Assembly (NCBI RefSeq): GCF_002127325.2
Contig: NC_035443.2
Span: 119,129,200-119,193,199, forward strand
Length of the DNA stretch: 64,000 bases
DNA from: Helianthus annuus
Taxonomy: Eukaryota; Streptophyta; Magnoliopsida; Asterales; Asteraceae
Direction of reading: 5' to 3'
A program made the translations under genes and the position numbers. Shown piece after piece: positions 23,512 through 33,601 of this stretch. Below the pieces are notes generated by a model that made no database searches, had not been told where the DNA came from, and was given only the letters and a program-made list of their open reading frames with translations. The first letter of the stretch is position 1. The number at the start of each line of letters is the position of its first letter.

Positions 23512-23515
<4 letters not shown>
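23119..23515. mobile_element. MITE D, long-TIR element in (TA)n
   Basis: A 397-bp element whose arms are inverted repeats over ~62 bp (AGGGGATGGTTCAAATGAAA against AGGGGAAGGTTCAAATGAAA). The centre is a set of short ACACATGTGTA palindromes (23279-23350). The left edge touches (TA)n (23091-23118). The right edge touches a long (TA)n (23516-23582). It is non-coding. Confidence 0.9.

Positions 23516-23582
<67 letters not shown>
23516..23582. repeat. (TA)n microsatellite
   Basis: Sixty-seven bp of TA repeats at the right edge of MITE D. The small open frame across it is only repeat. Confidence 0.95.
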
Positions 23583-23585
<3 letters not shown>

Positions 23586-24014
23586 ACTAAAATCCAATAT
23601 ATTATTTTACGAGGTTGGAAACCTGGGTATAGTTGAATAAAGAAAAATATTTAGTTATAAAGTCAGATTTTAGTATCTAACTACTATAATAAAAGAAACC
23701 AACTTTTAGACACGTGTCATTTATTGAAGGTATCCTTAAATCTATATTTATTTTATATTAACTAAATAAATAATAAATTAATATTAAATTTTATCAAACT
23801 TTAATAAAATATTATCCTCAAATCTAAATTGTTAATTTAATATATTTTTAAAGATATAACTATTTTTTAGATCTATTCAACACGTGTAATATACGAAGTT
23901 TTTAAGGATGTAATTTTTTATTATTTGGTAGATTTATTCAATATAATAAAAGAAACCAACTTTTGGACACGTGTCATTCATTGAAGGTATCCTCAAATCT
24001 ATATTTATTTTATA

Positions 24015-25070
24015 CTAGGTTAAAGCCCCGTGTATTACACGGGTTGTATAAATATAATTTTATGTAAAAAATAATAAAAAGATATATTTTTAATACAAAC
24101 AATCATAAAGATTTATATTTTAAAATGGAACATTAATATACTACTTACTTATTATAACATTTTACTTTGTCTTTTTTTGCATAAATGTAATTTTATATAA
24201 TAAATAATAAAAAAAGATATATTTTTAAAAAACTCGTATATTGCACGTGTTTAATAAAAATGTCATATGTTAACACATACAGTTGTCAAGATTTATCTTT
24301 TAAAAATGAACTTTAATGTACTATTTACTTATTATAACATTTTACTTTGTTAAATATGTATTCTTAACTAATTTTTTGTTTTAAATTATTATTATTATTA
24401 TTTAATAAGATCATAATAAAAAGAGAAAAATGCTCGGATTTCATGTTAATTGTGAAATTTATAGCAAGTAATTACAAATTAGGTGTCATAAAACAGAGAG
24501 AGCTTTAAAGGCGGTTGAACCAAGATACAACAAAACAGAGTGAGCGCTACAATCAAGTGTTGTATACTATTGAAAGCCTAACATTTGATTTCTTCTTAAG
24601 CTAACGCTTTAATCAAACCATTGAACCCATTCGTAAAATTCATCTCCAAAAACACTTACCATCTTACTACTAAATGCCTAACATTCATCACCTAGAGCTC
24701 TATCATCATCCTTGTCTAATATCTCATCACGCTTACATGTTCTTAAAACCCCAATTTTCTCCTACACGTGCTCAGTTCTAAACGTAGGTGAAAAAAAGGG
24801 CAAACCACAGTGACTATCCGAGCATTTTTCTCTAACAAAAATAAATGTTTATATTCTTATCTAATTTTTTTTTGTTTAAAATTATTATTATTTAATATGA
24901 TAATAATAAAACAAATGTTTATCATTATCTAAATATTTATTCTTATCTAATATTTTTGTTTAAAATTATTATTATTATTATTTAATGTTAGAGATAAATA
25001 GGAAAATAAGGTGACAAAGCACCAAAAAGTGACAGTCCAAAAAAGATTTTTGTTTATTAGTATAGAAAGA
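24015..25070 (-). mobile_element. Inner Helitron (minus), exact ends proven by an empty site
   Basis: Minus-strand 5' end TCTTTCTATACTAATAAAC at 25070. The 3' end has a 7-bp-stem hairpin (CCCGTGT/ACACGGG, 24027-24043) and CTAG at 24018-24015. The unoccupied copy of the same duplicated sequence at ~23743-23765 reads TTTTATATTAACTAAATAAA, while here TTTTATA and TTAACTAAGTAAA are separated by exactly this element. So insertion was between A and T with no duplication. It carries a MITE (24422-24833) and no gene. Confidence 0.92.
24422..24833. mobile_element. MITE nested in the inner Helitron
   Basis: A 412-bp element with a perfect 17-bp terminal inverted repeat AGAGAAAAATGCTCGGA. The interior is more GC-balanced than the Helitron around it. 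A TSD could not be set in the A-rich flanks, so the superfamily is not assigned. Confidence 0.75.
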
Positions 25071-25184
25071 TTAACTAAGTAAATAATAAATTAATATTAA
25101 ATTTTATCAAACTTTAATAAAATATTATCCTCAAATCTAAATTGTTAATTTAATATATTTTTAAAGATATAACTCTTTTTTAGA

Positions 25185-25495
25185 TCTATTCAACACGTGT
25201 AATATACGGGGTTTTTAAGGATGTAATTTTTTTATTATTTGGTAGATTTATTCAACCCGATTATACACGGGTTTTTTTAAAGATACGACGTTTTTATTAG
25301 TATACAAAATTACATTTATTTAATCTGTGTAATACACATGGTTTTTAAAGATATAAATTTTTTATTATTTGATATATAAAATTACATTTATTTAACCCGT
25401 ATAATATACAGAGTTCATAAAGATATAACTTTTTATTGTTTAATATATAAAATTACATTTATTCGACCCGTGTAATACACGGGGTTCTAACCTAG
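25185..25495 (+). repeat. Tandem ~70-bp repeats each carrying a Helitron-type hairpin
   Basis: About five diverged units (near 25190, 25252, 25318, 25395, 25462) follow the pattern TTTATTCAACCCGTGTAATA + CACGGGGTTTTTAAAGATATAA. The last contains the functional-looking 3' hairpin of the outer Helitron. A related unit is at 23880. Confidence 0.75.
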
Positions 25496-25655
25496 TAAAC
25501 TATAATAGAAATTAAGAAAAAAATAACAATGTATGAAATAAGAGAAACAAAAAAATAATAATTATAATCAATCAATATATATCTATAGATAAATAAAGCG
25601 ATAATTATAATCCGTATATATAACCATTACCTCTTCAAGTCTCAAAATATTACCA

Positions 25656-25707
25656 AAAAAAAAAAAAAACACCAGGTATGCTAAATATGATGCTCATAAT
25701 ATTACCA

Positions 25708-25743
<36 letters not shown>
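25656..25743. repeat. Poly(A) tracts within a short duplication
   Basis: A run of 15 A near 25656 and one of about 35 A at 25709-25743. Each follows ATATTACCA and precedes a copy of ATGCTAAATATGATGC. A local duplication with A-tract expansion is the simplest reading. Confidence 0.75.
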
Positions 25744-25745
<2 letters not shown>

Positions 25746-25913
25746 ATCACCATTAGGGATGCTAAATATGATGCAAGTTATATGTTATCAAACACATCTT
25801 ATATTTCCACTTTTGTATTCAAAGTGATGGATCCAAAGAGTCCAGGTCCCGTATAAGACACTTCAATCATACGAAGTATACGCAAGAAAGAAATAGTGAC
25901 AACTGTAATTGAC

Positions 25914-26853
25914 AGGAAGAGTAATTTAATCCATCTTAGAAACTAATTTCCTTTTTAATTTTCTGTTGGCTATAACTTTTTATACGCTAATATTTTTTTT
26001 AAAAGTTATACCATATTAACGAGCATTTTATTTTCTTTAATTCAAGCAGCCTATTGCTGTAGTTTTTTTAAAATCAATTCCAGAATTTGAATACTCATTA
26101 AGTGATTACGTGATTTTAAATACCAGTACCCATTATGTGATTTTGAATACTCAGTACATAACTACGTGATTTTTAATACCTATTACGTGATTACACATTC
26201 AATATAAATACATTACGTGATTACACATCCAATATGATTTGTTATAACTAATGTTATTACAATTATCCTTATTACGTGATTACAGATTCAATAATAAGAA
26301 CTTGATTGTTTATGTTTTATTATGTGATTAAATATGTAATATAAGGCATTATATGATTAATCTAGGTTGAATGTTTAATGTTTTGGTATTATATTTATAC
26401 TTATTAAGTGATTATACCTGAAATATTAAATTTCATATGAAATATCATGTATTACATGTTTTGTTTTTACGTAATTGCATAATTACTCAATGGGATTTCA
26501 CATAAAATACTATAATGAAATCACGTAATTACGAAATGAGTATTCAAAACCACGTAGTTACGTAATAATACATTCTCAACTATTGTTACGTAATTACATA
26601 ATCAATTAATGTGGTTTCACATACTATAATGAAATCATGTACTGGATATTCAAAATCACGTAATCACGTAATGAGTATTCAAAATTCTGAATTTTTTTAA
26701 GAAAACTATAGCAATAGACTGCTCGTATTAAAGAGAATGAAATACTCGTTAATACGATGTAATTTAAAAAAAAATTATCGTATGAAAAAGTTATAACCGT
26801 TTGAAAATCAAAGGGAAAAGGGGTTTACTTGAAAAAGATTAGAATACCCTTTT
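25914..26853. mobile_element. Fold-back (long inverted repeat) element with internal TTACGTGATTAC repeats
   Basis: The left arm (TATACGCTAATATTTTTTTT, ATTAACGAGCATTTTATT, GCAGCCTATTGCTGTAG, GAATACTCATTAAGTGATTA) is matched in reverse complement by the right arm over roughly 200 bp. Weaker similarity extends to ~25914 and ~26853. The ~500-bp centre contains many copies of TTACGTGATTAC or its inverse. There is no coding content. Edges are approximate and no TSD is set. Confidence 0.7.
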
Positions 26854-27751
26854 GTATTTGTTTCTTCAATTGTTTTAAACCTTGTATTTACCAAAATGCC
26901 ACTGCCTTATTTGTAGCCATTGATATCCGCCTTATTTGTAGCCATTGATCTTGGGAGATAAATGGCTGTGAATGTCATGTTAATATTGAAAAACAGAAAA
27001 CACCAAACATACTTTATTAAATCTGTTAGCAATTGAAATAAATATTTATAAAAGATCTATGAAAAAAAAAATACCAGATTCAATTTAGTAATCGAAAGAA
27101 CCTCACCTTGCAATATCTAGCTATCCATCTTATAGGTTGAGGACTCCAACATTCATTCAATAAAACAACAAACAGAGTCGATTAAATACATATTCAATTC
27201 AATAATCAAACTGTAAGGGTCAAAGATATTTAAAATCAAAGTTTAACAAAACAAAAACCACAAATACAATTGATTAAATTGTTAAAAGGTAAATTAGGGT
27301 TTATTGGCAAATAAATCAAAGATATCAAGCAAATCATCAAAGAAAAACAGAAAACACCAAACATACTTTATTAAATCAGTTGGAAATTGATTAATTAGGG
27401 TGTCATCGGCAAAAGGAAATGTATTACCACCCAACAGAGCCAACATATACACAACTTCAAACCTTCATTCCGCTGCATGAAACAACAAAGATTTCGGACC
27501 AACACATTATAATATCCCTTAAAGTTCTCACAATCCCATCATTTTTACCTAAAGAAACTGGATATACCAATTCTATCAATGGAATGATAAAGACGATACC
27601 TGTAAACTTTTGAAGAAGACAATTGTTGACCACTGTACGTATCGATTTGTGAGTGGGTTTCGAAGAGAAAAGAAAGGGACAGAGAGAGGCGGTGCATTCA
27701 GATTTAGGGGTTTTTCTCTCTCTATCTACAAATATATAAAGCAGACCGTAA
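26854..27751. other. Unassigned region with a 49-bp direct repeat and a possible leader sequence
   Basis: The segment GAAAAACAGAAAACACCAAA and its continuation occurs at 26988-27036 and again at 27342-27390. At 27600-27740 the minus strand has a TATATTTGTAGA TATA-like site followed by a CT-rich stretch that looks like a plant 5' leader. The open frames there (27419-27613 +, 27457-27795 -) match nothing I recognise. Confidence 0.4.
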
Positions 27752-28057
27752 GGCCTTGGGGTGTACTTTAACACATGGGGTGTTAAAGGTGACATGTCAT
27801 GTTAAGAGGCCTTGCATACAATTCCCTTCTTGTGTTAATGGGTGTTAAAGGGATTACTTGTTAACATGTTAACCGAATGTTAAAAGATTGAATTAATTTT
27901 CTTTCCTTTTATAAACAAAAAACCACTAAAGAAATCAAGTTAGGTGGGGTTGAGGGGAGTAGGCCATTTCCTTGAGATGAAGTGAAGTGAAATGAGGAAA
28001 AGCGAGTGATGTGGCACCTAGGTGGAGTTGAGAAGTGTTAAAGTATAACCTAAGGCC
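27752..28057. mobile_element. Harbinger/Tourist-type MITE, TSD TAA
   Basis: It starts GGCCTTGGGGTGTACTTTAA and ends in the reverse complement of GGCCTTAGGTTATACTTTAA. It is flanked by TAA at 27749-27751 and 28058-28060, the 3-bp target of PIF/Harbinger elements. Length is 306 bp, non-coding. Confidence 0.85.
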
Positions 28058-28986
28058 TAATGGGCGTGCTTACGGGGAATTGGGGAATTCAAAACTTGGA
28101 TTCTTAATTTCGCCGCTCAAAATTTGGGTAGGCTTAAAGAGGTTTACATGATGCATTAAATGTTGTAATTCCCTCAAAAAGTGGCAAATTACGAAAACTG
28201 CCCTTCGGATATGCATTATATATATAGTATAGATATATTTTCATAATATACATATGTGTATAATTTAAAATTTACAATATACATATATGTATATATGAAA
28301 AAAAAACCTCTTAAAAATAAGCGATCAGAAAAAAAACATTTTTTTGCTTGGAAAAATGTGTGGTCCAGAATGTTTCTCAAGTTTTTCAAATAGGGTGCTC
28401 TTCTCTTATGATCCTTACCCTATATATAGACACACACACATGTATTGGTTCAAGTCAATGGCAGAGTGGCGTTGGGAGTCTGGGATGATTGTAATTCTGT
28501 GACGTTCTGTTTCTTACGTTGCCACCCACACACAAAACAAAAGGATATTTTATTGTTTTGGGCATGGGCTATGTTTATCAATCGGAGATCTTTCAATTAT
28601 ATTATACGTAATTTGGGATAGCTCTTTCATTTGAGACTAATTATTATACAAGTTTAGTGTTGTAAAAGGTTTGAGCTTATAAAAGTTTGGAATTTTAATA
28701 AATTAAAGTATCCTATTTTTAAGGGGTATCCCCATACTTGTTCAAGGGTATCCTTTATATAAACCGAAAAAAATAAAAAATACACTACAAATACGGGGTT
28801 GAGTCGTAGCTCGTGATACCCTACTTATACTATACCTCCGCTACTGGTTCAGGTTCCTGTAAAAAGGGTGAAGTTTGTGAGAAGTGTGAGAAATATTATG
28901 AACATGACACGTGGCATAATTTAATTTTATGAATTAATGGTAATAAGGTAATTAACTTCAAAAAACCAATTTAATTATAAAATAAA
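28058..28986. other. Unassigned; contains a likely truncated (TA)n-type MITE end
   Basis: Near 28340-28421 the minus strand reads AGGGTAAGGATCATAAGAGA from 28421, directly next to TATATATA. This is the usual look of one end of the local (TA)n-targeting MITEs. No partner end was found within the AT-rich sequence to the left. The rest shows nothing recognisable. Confidence 0.4.
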
Positions 28987-30463
28987 GGGTAAATTACTTT
29001 TTGAGTTCCTGTGTTTTATGGGTTTTAACTAGTTGAGTCCAAAAACAAAAAGTTTAACAACCCGAGTCCCCATAAGCATTTTCTTTAACCATTTGAGTCC
29101 AGATTTCTAACTCCATCCACCAAGTCTGTTAACTATGAGGGTAATTTGGTCATTTACACACAAAGTACAAGTCTTATATGCACATAAGTACAAGGAACAA
29201 GTCTTTAATGCATAAAATTTTAATATATAATATATATAAACACCACCGCACAACCACCATCCCCACCACTGCCACCACCATCGCACTACCGCCACCTCCA
29301 AACACCCACCACCACTGTCTCACCCCTACCACTGTCTCACCTCCACCACTAGTATTGCCACACTGCCACCACCATTGCCACAACCGCTGCCGCCCCACTG
29401 TCCCATTCAAGATCTTCATACCCAACAACAAATTTCATACTAAATTTCTTGTATATAAAATTGGGGATTTAATTCTCTTGATCAATTAAACTTCCACAAA
29501 CTATAATTATAACAAAATACCTTTCATCTCCCATTGAAGCTTATTTCCAACCACTTTTCTTCATCTACCAATGGCTACTGCCCTGAGTCCCTGTAGTTAA
29601 AACCTCTAAAACACCCAATTCTATCAAATCAAAATTTTCTTCCATCATCCAATTCCCTCTCGCCGGTAATCCATTATTTCGGTGACCAGTAAACCAGTAA
29701 TTTATCATTTTATCCTATACAATCAATCTACCAGTTGCTTTAATGGAAGCCGGTGACATAACTTCACTGGTGTTAACATCTTCGTTGATAAAATCGATCA
29801 ACAAGAACGTTATTCACATAATCTGTTCTCAACTTGATCTGCAGCCGTTAAAGACGTTTCACGAACTCGATCTGTTCTCAAAACCTAGGTGACTATCCGG
29901 ATCATGAGTTTGTTGATATCGCTAGATCTAGACTTGCGGAGATTGAAAAACTTGCGGTGAATCAGAATCAGGAGGTTGCGGTGGAGGTGGAAATGGTGAC
30001 GATGGTGCTGTCAGAGGTGGGTTTTGATGGTGTCGAAGGTGGGGTTTTGATGGTGATGATGGTATCGAAGGTGGGGCTTTGATGGTTTTTCGATGATGCT
30101 CTGATGTGATGGTGGTGTATGGTTGCAGGTGAGGAGGTGTATGATGGTTATGGTGGAGTGAACTGGATATGCTAGTGGTTGTTTTGAGAGAAAGAGACTG
30201 AGTGCAGTCTGTCACTTACAGTTAATATAGGGGTATTTAGTTTTCTATTTTTGATACAGGGGCATTTATTATTTTATTTTTTTAACTATAAGGGTATTTT
30301 AGTCATTTAACAATACTTAACCAAAAAATTCTAACAATGTTAGATATTTGGACTCAAATGGTTAAAGAAAATGCTCATGGGGACTCAGGTTATTAAACTT
30401 TTTGCTTTTGGACTCAAATAGTTAAAACCCATAAAACACAGGGACTCAAAAAGTAATTTACCC
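28987..30463. mobile_element. Mutator-like (MULE) non-autonomous element, TSD TAAAATAAA
   Basis: Long TIRs begin GGGTAAATTACTTTTTGAGT at both ends and stay highly similar for ~117 bp, with weaker pairing to ~165 bp. An exact 9-bp duplication TAAAATAAA flanks it (28978-28986 and 30464-30472), the size typical of Mutator transposases. The interior (1.1 kb) has no transposase. It holds a (CCA)-rich tract (29240-29400) and gene-like sequence (29743 onward), so it is a Pack-MULE candidate. Confidence 0.93.
29743..29892 (+). pseudogene. Gene-like 49-codon frame inside the MULE, unidentified
   Basis: ATG at 29743 opens a frame reading MEAGDITSLVLTSSLIKSIN and then HIICSQLDLQPLKTFHELDL, ending at TGA 29890-29892. 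The next frame continues in a similar style (DYPDHEFVDIARSRLAEIEK, ~29892-29950) and then enters a repeat of GGTGGNGNTGATGG type. It looks like the 5' coding part of a host gene taken up by the MULE with a frame break, possibly at a former exon junction. I do not recognise the family. Confidence 0.45.
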
Positions 30464-30546
30464 TAAAATAAATTGTAACCGTTGTAGGAGTTATTTTAAG
30501 AGATAAATTTTCTTGAATGATTGTAACCGCTTTAGGAGTTATTTTG

Positions 30547-31896
30547 TGTTGCAACCCCCAATCCCTGCCTTGGGAGGCGGGCGGCCGCGGCCTACTCAGA
30601 GATGGTGGTATCGGTGTTTATCATTATTTGGCAGCGGAATTTACATCAGGACCGTAGTTAGGAAATATTTTATCAGAGTAAAATACCACATTTATAATAT
30701 TAAACACATGGGAAATTCCCAAGTTTCCATGACAGACATTTTATAGGGATAAACCCTATTTTATTAAATAAAAACATCTTCTTTATTTAGGTAACTTTTA
30801 TAGCCACTTTTCCAAGCCTTCAGTGCTGTCCAGCTGGCTTCTATTTGGCTTTCACATTTTGTTATCTGAAACGCGTTTAAAAACTTTTTGTCAGTGGGAA
30901 ATACTAGTGAGTGAATCCCAATTTAATCAAGACATGTTTTATCACTTTACAGTTATTGAGGGCGATCTCGCAATTACATTTGTTTATTTTTCTACTTTAA
31001 TTACCACCCACGGTACTGTCAACCTGACTTGTGGTCATGTTACTACTCACAGTGTAGTAACAAATTTTGTATATAAAAACCCAACATACCGACGATAATT
31101 GTAGAATTTACAAATACTCAATCACTGTTAATTATAATTTAAAACAATTGAGGTTTTGTTAAAATAGTTTGCAAAAAGGTTCACAAAAAGAAGATTACTC
31201 ACATTGCTACTTTAGGGTTTTCCATTGTGTTTTCCTGGTTATAATCTATTAATTAAACAATGCACACGCGTTAGTATAATAACCCAAATTTTACATTAGT
31301 TATACCCTCCCCGAGACAGAACTCCAACGACTACGTCGGGCAGAGCCTCGACAGCCGTTACGGAGCACTAGATCAATCAGGCAGCGTATCTAATACGTAA
31401 CCGGGGGTTATAATACTTACATCGAGGCAAAGCTTCGCTATTTTAGTGGGTGTAATGCCCGGGTATAGTGTCTACTATTCATAAATTAGAGAGAGAATTC
31501 GTTTGTGAGCTATTTGTGAACTGAGGCCGATCGAAGCTATTTATAGGGCTGGAAATCGAGTTTGTCGCGCCCCGCGTAAGCCGAAGGCAAAGCCTTCGCG
31601 GCCCTCGACGTACGGTGTGTAAGCCCTAGCTTGGTCCGGTTATCGACTAGCTGCGACATGAGTGGGGACACATGGCAGCCCAGGGGCTCGCCCGATGGAC
31701 TATCTGTCGCGACCCGCGTAAGCCGAAGACTAAGTCTTCGCGGCCCGTGAGCGATGATAGATTTTTGTTTTTATTTTATTTTTATAAAATTAAAGTATGT
31801 AGGGCCCACTTTAAGTACACGGGGTGTATTTTAAGGAGTATAGGGACGTTATAACTATTTTAGGGGTGTCGGAAATATTTTAGGAGGGTTGTTATA
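30547..31896 (-). repeat. G1 3' LTR (1350 bp)
   Basis: On the + strand it runs from TGTTGCAACCCCC to GGGTTGTTATA, so in element orientation it starts TATAACAACCC and ends GTTGCAACA. It pairs with 37582-38930. Two hairpins of CCGAAG-loop-CTTCGCGG type lie at 31581-31601 and 31723-31743. Confidence 0.95.
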
Positions 31897-31910
31897 TCCT
31901 CGCCACCTTG
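31897..31910 (-). promoter_or_regulatory. G1 polypurine tract
   Basis: CAAGGTGGCGAGGA on the minus strand, directly before the 3' LTR. It is the expected primer site for plus-strand DNA synthesis and resembles the AAGGGGGTGAGGA of G2. Confidence 0.8.
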
Positions 31911-31932
31911 TTTTAGAACTCGTCCTCGATGT

Positions 31933-33470
31933 CTACTGGAACAGGTGTGGATATTTCCTCTGTATCTCTGATTCAAGCTCCCAAGTGTATTCTGGTCCTC
32001 TCTTGGAATCCGATTTTACTTTGACTAGAACCAATCTTTTGAGATTCTTGACTTTCCTGTCTTCAATCTGTAGCGGTCTTTCTACAAACTTAAGTTTCTC
32101 ATTTACCTCTATATCCTCAAGAGGCACTACTAGCGATTCATCGGCTAAGCACTTTTTGAGATTACATACATGAAATACATCATGTATTCCTGCCATTTCC
32201 TCTGGCAATTGTAGCTGATAGGCTACAGGTCCTATTCTTCTAATAATCTCAAAAGGTCCAACATATCTGGGGCTTAGTTTTCTTCTTTTGATGAATTTTA
32301 CCACTCCTTTCCAAGGAGAGACTTTTAATAACACCTTGTCTCCTACTTGAAATTCCAATGGCTTTCGCCTGTTATCAGCATAACTCTTTTGTCGATCACG
32401 TGTTGCTTTCAGTCTTTCATTGACTTGAACAATCTTGTCGGTTGTTTCTTGTACTATTTTTGGTCCAGACAATTGCTTTTCTCCAATTTCTGCCCAACAG
32501 ACTGGAGTTCGGCATTGATACTGGTATGATAGATGTTATTGTAGGAAAATTCTATTAATGGTAGATGATCATCCCAATTTCCTCCGAAATCAATTACACA
32601 AGCTCTAGGCATATCTTCCATTGTCTGAATTGTCCTTTCGCTTTGTCCATCCGTTTGAGGATGATAAGCGGTGCTTAGATTTAGCTTGGTTCCTATTGCT
32701 TTTTGGAAACTTGTCCAAAAATGAGAAGTAAAACGGCTATCTCTATCAGAAACAATTGATAAAGGAATTCCATGTAATGAAACTATTTCATTTACATACA
32801 GCTTAGCTAATTGTTCCATACTGAAAGTTTCCTTCATTGGTAAGAAATGAGCTGACTTTGTTAGCTTGTCTACAATCACCCAGATCGTATCATTACCTTT
32901 TCTTGTTTTGGGTAATTTGGTAACAAAAGCAATTGTTATCAATTCCCATTTCCAAACCGACATTTCTAACTGCTGCAATAAACCTGAGGGTTTTTGATGT
33001 TCAGCTTTAACTTGTGAACAGGTCAGACACTTAGCAACATAAGCTGCTATATCCTTTTTCATTCCTATCCACCAAAAATTCTTTCTTAAGTCTTGATACA
33101 TCTTATCACTTCCAGGATGTATCGTATACTTAGATTTATAGGCTTCCTCTAATATACGGTGGCGTAGGTTTCCTAATTTGGGTATCCACATCCATTTCTT
33201 ATGGAATCTCCAAATTCCATCTACTCCTTTTTCTAATTCCTTAATCATTCCTTTCAATTTCTCAGTATCATCCTTGATTACTAATTCTTGTGCTTTTCTA
33301 ATCTGGTCATTTAAATCTATCTGCATATTTAATTTAAGAGAGCGTACTCTTTTTGGCTTTTCGTGATACTTTCGACTTAAAGCATCAGCTACTACATTTG
33401 TATTTCCTGCATGATACTGGATATTACAATCATAATCACTAATTATCTCCATCCAACGTCTTTGTCTCAT
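31933..33470 (-). pseudogene. G1 integrase and C-terminal chromodomain-like region, broken
   Basis: The first frame (33470-32454) has the HHCC zinc region ([18 protein letters not shown]) and the integrase core. In G2 the first catalytic acidic residue lies in TMDFITKLP; here the same place reads TIAFVTKLP, so that aspartate is lost. The second Asp (VSDRDSRF) and the Glu (DGQSERTIQ) remain. Near 32530-32470 a deletion and frameshift remove the segment after YNNIYHTSI. The C-terminal part continues at 32472-31933 ([40 protein letters not shown]). The protein would insert cDNA into chromatin. This copy is inactive. Confidence 0.92.
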
Positions 33471-33601
33471 ATTTAATTCCTTTTGCCCAAAAAATATCTT
33501 AAACTCTTATGATCGGTGAAAATGGTAAACTTACTACCGTAAAGGTAATGTCTCCAAATTTTCAGGGAAAAAATTATGGCTCCTAACTCTAGATCATGTG
33601 T

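Larger units (their letters stand above)
23676..25495 (+). mobile_element. Outer Helitron (+) interrupted by an inverted Helitron
   Basis: The 5' end TCTAACTACTATAATAAAAG is at 23676 (base before: A). The 3' end is a hairpin CCCGTGTAATACACGGG (25466-25483), a short spacer and CTAG at 25492-25495 (base after: T). It spans 1820 bp, or 764 bp without the 1056-bp inner Helitron. Inside, a ~265-bp unit (AAAAGAAACCAACTTTT, GACACGTGTCATT and following) occurs twice, at 23688 and 23948. The second copy holds the inner insertion. No coding sequence is present. Confidence 0.75.

Noticed and set aside
27419..27795. Overlapping open frames on both strands as a small gene
   Set aside because: No family features and no start or splice support; the minus strand looks more like a leader sequence than coding DNA.
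29174..29489. Frames of 85-103 codons in the MULE
   Set aside because: They are produced by a (CCA/TGG)n-rich tract, open in several frames at once.
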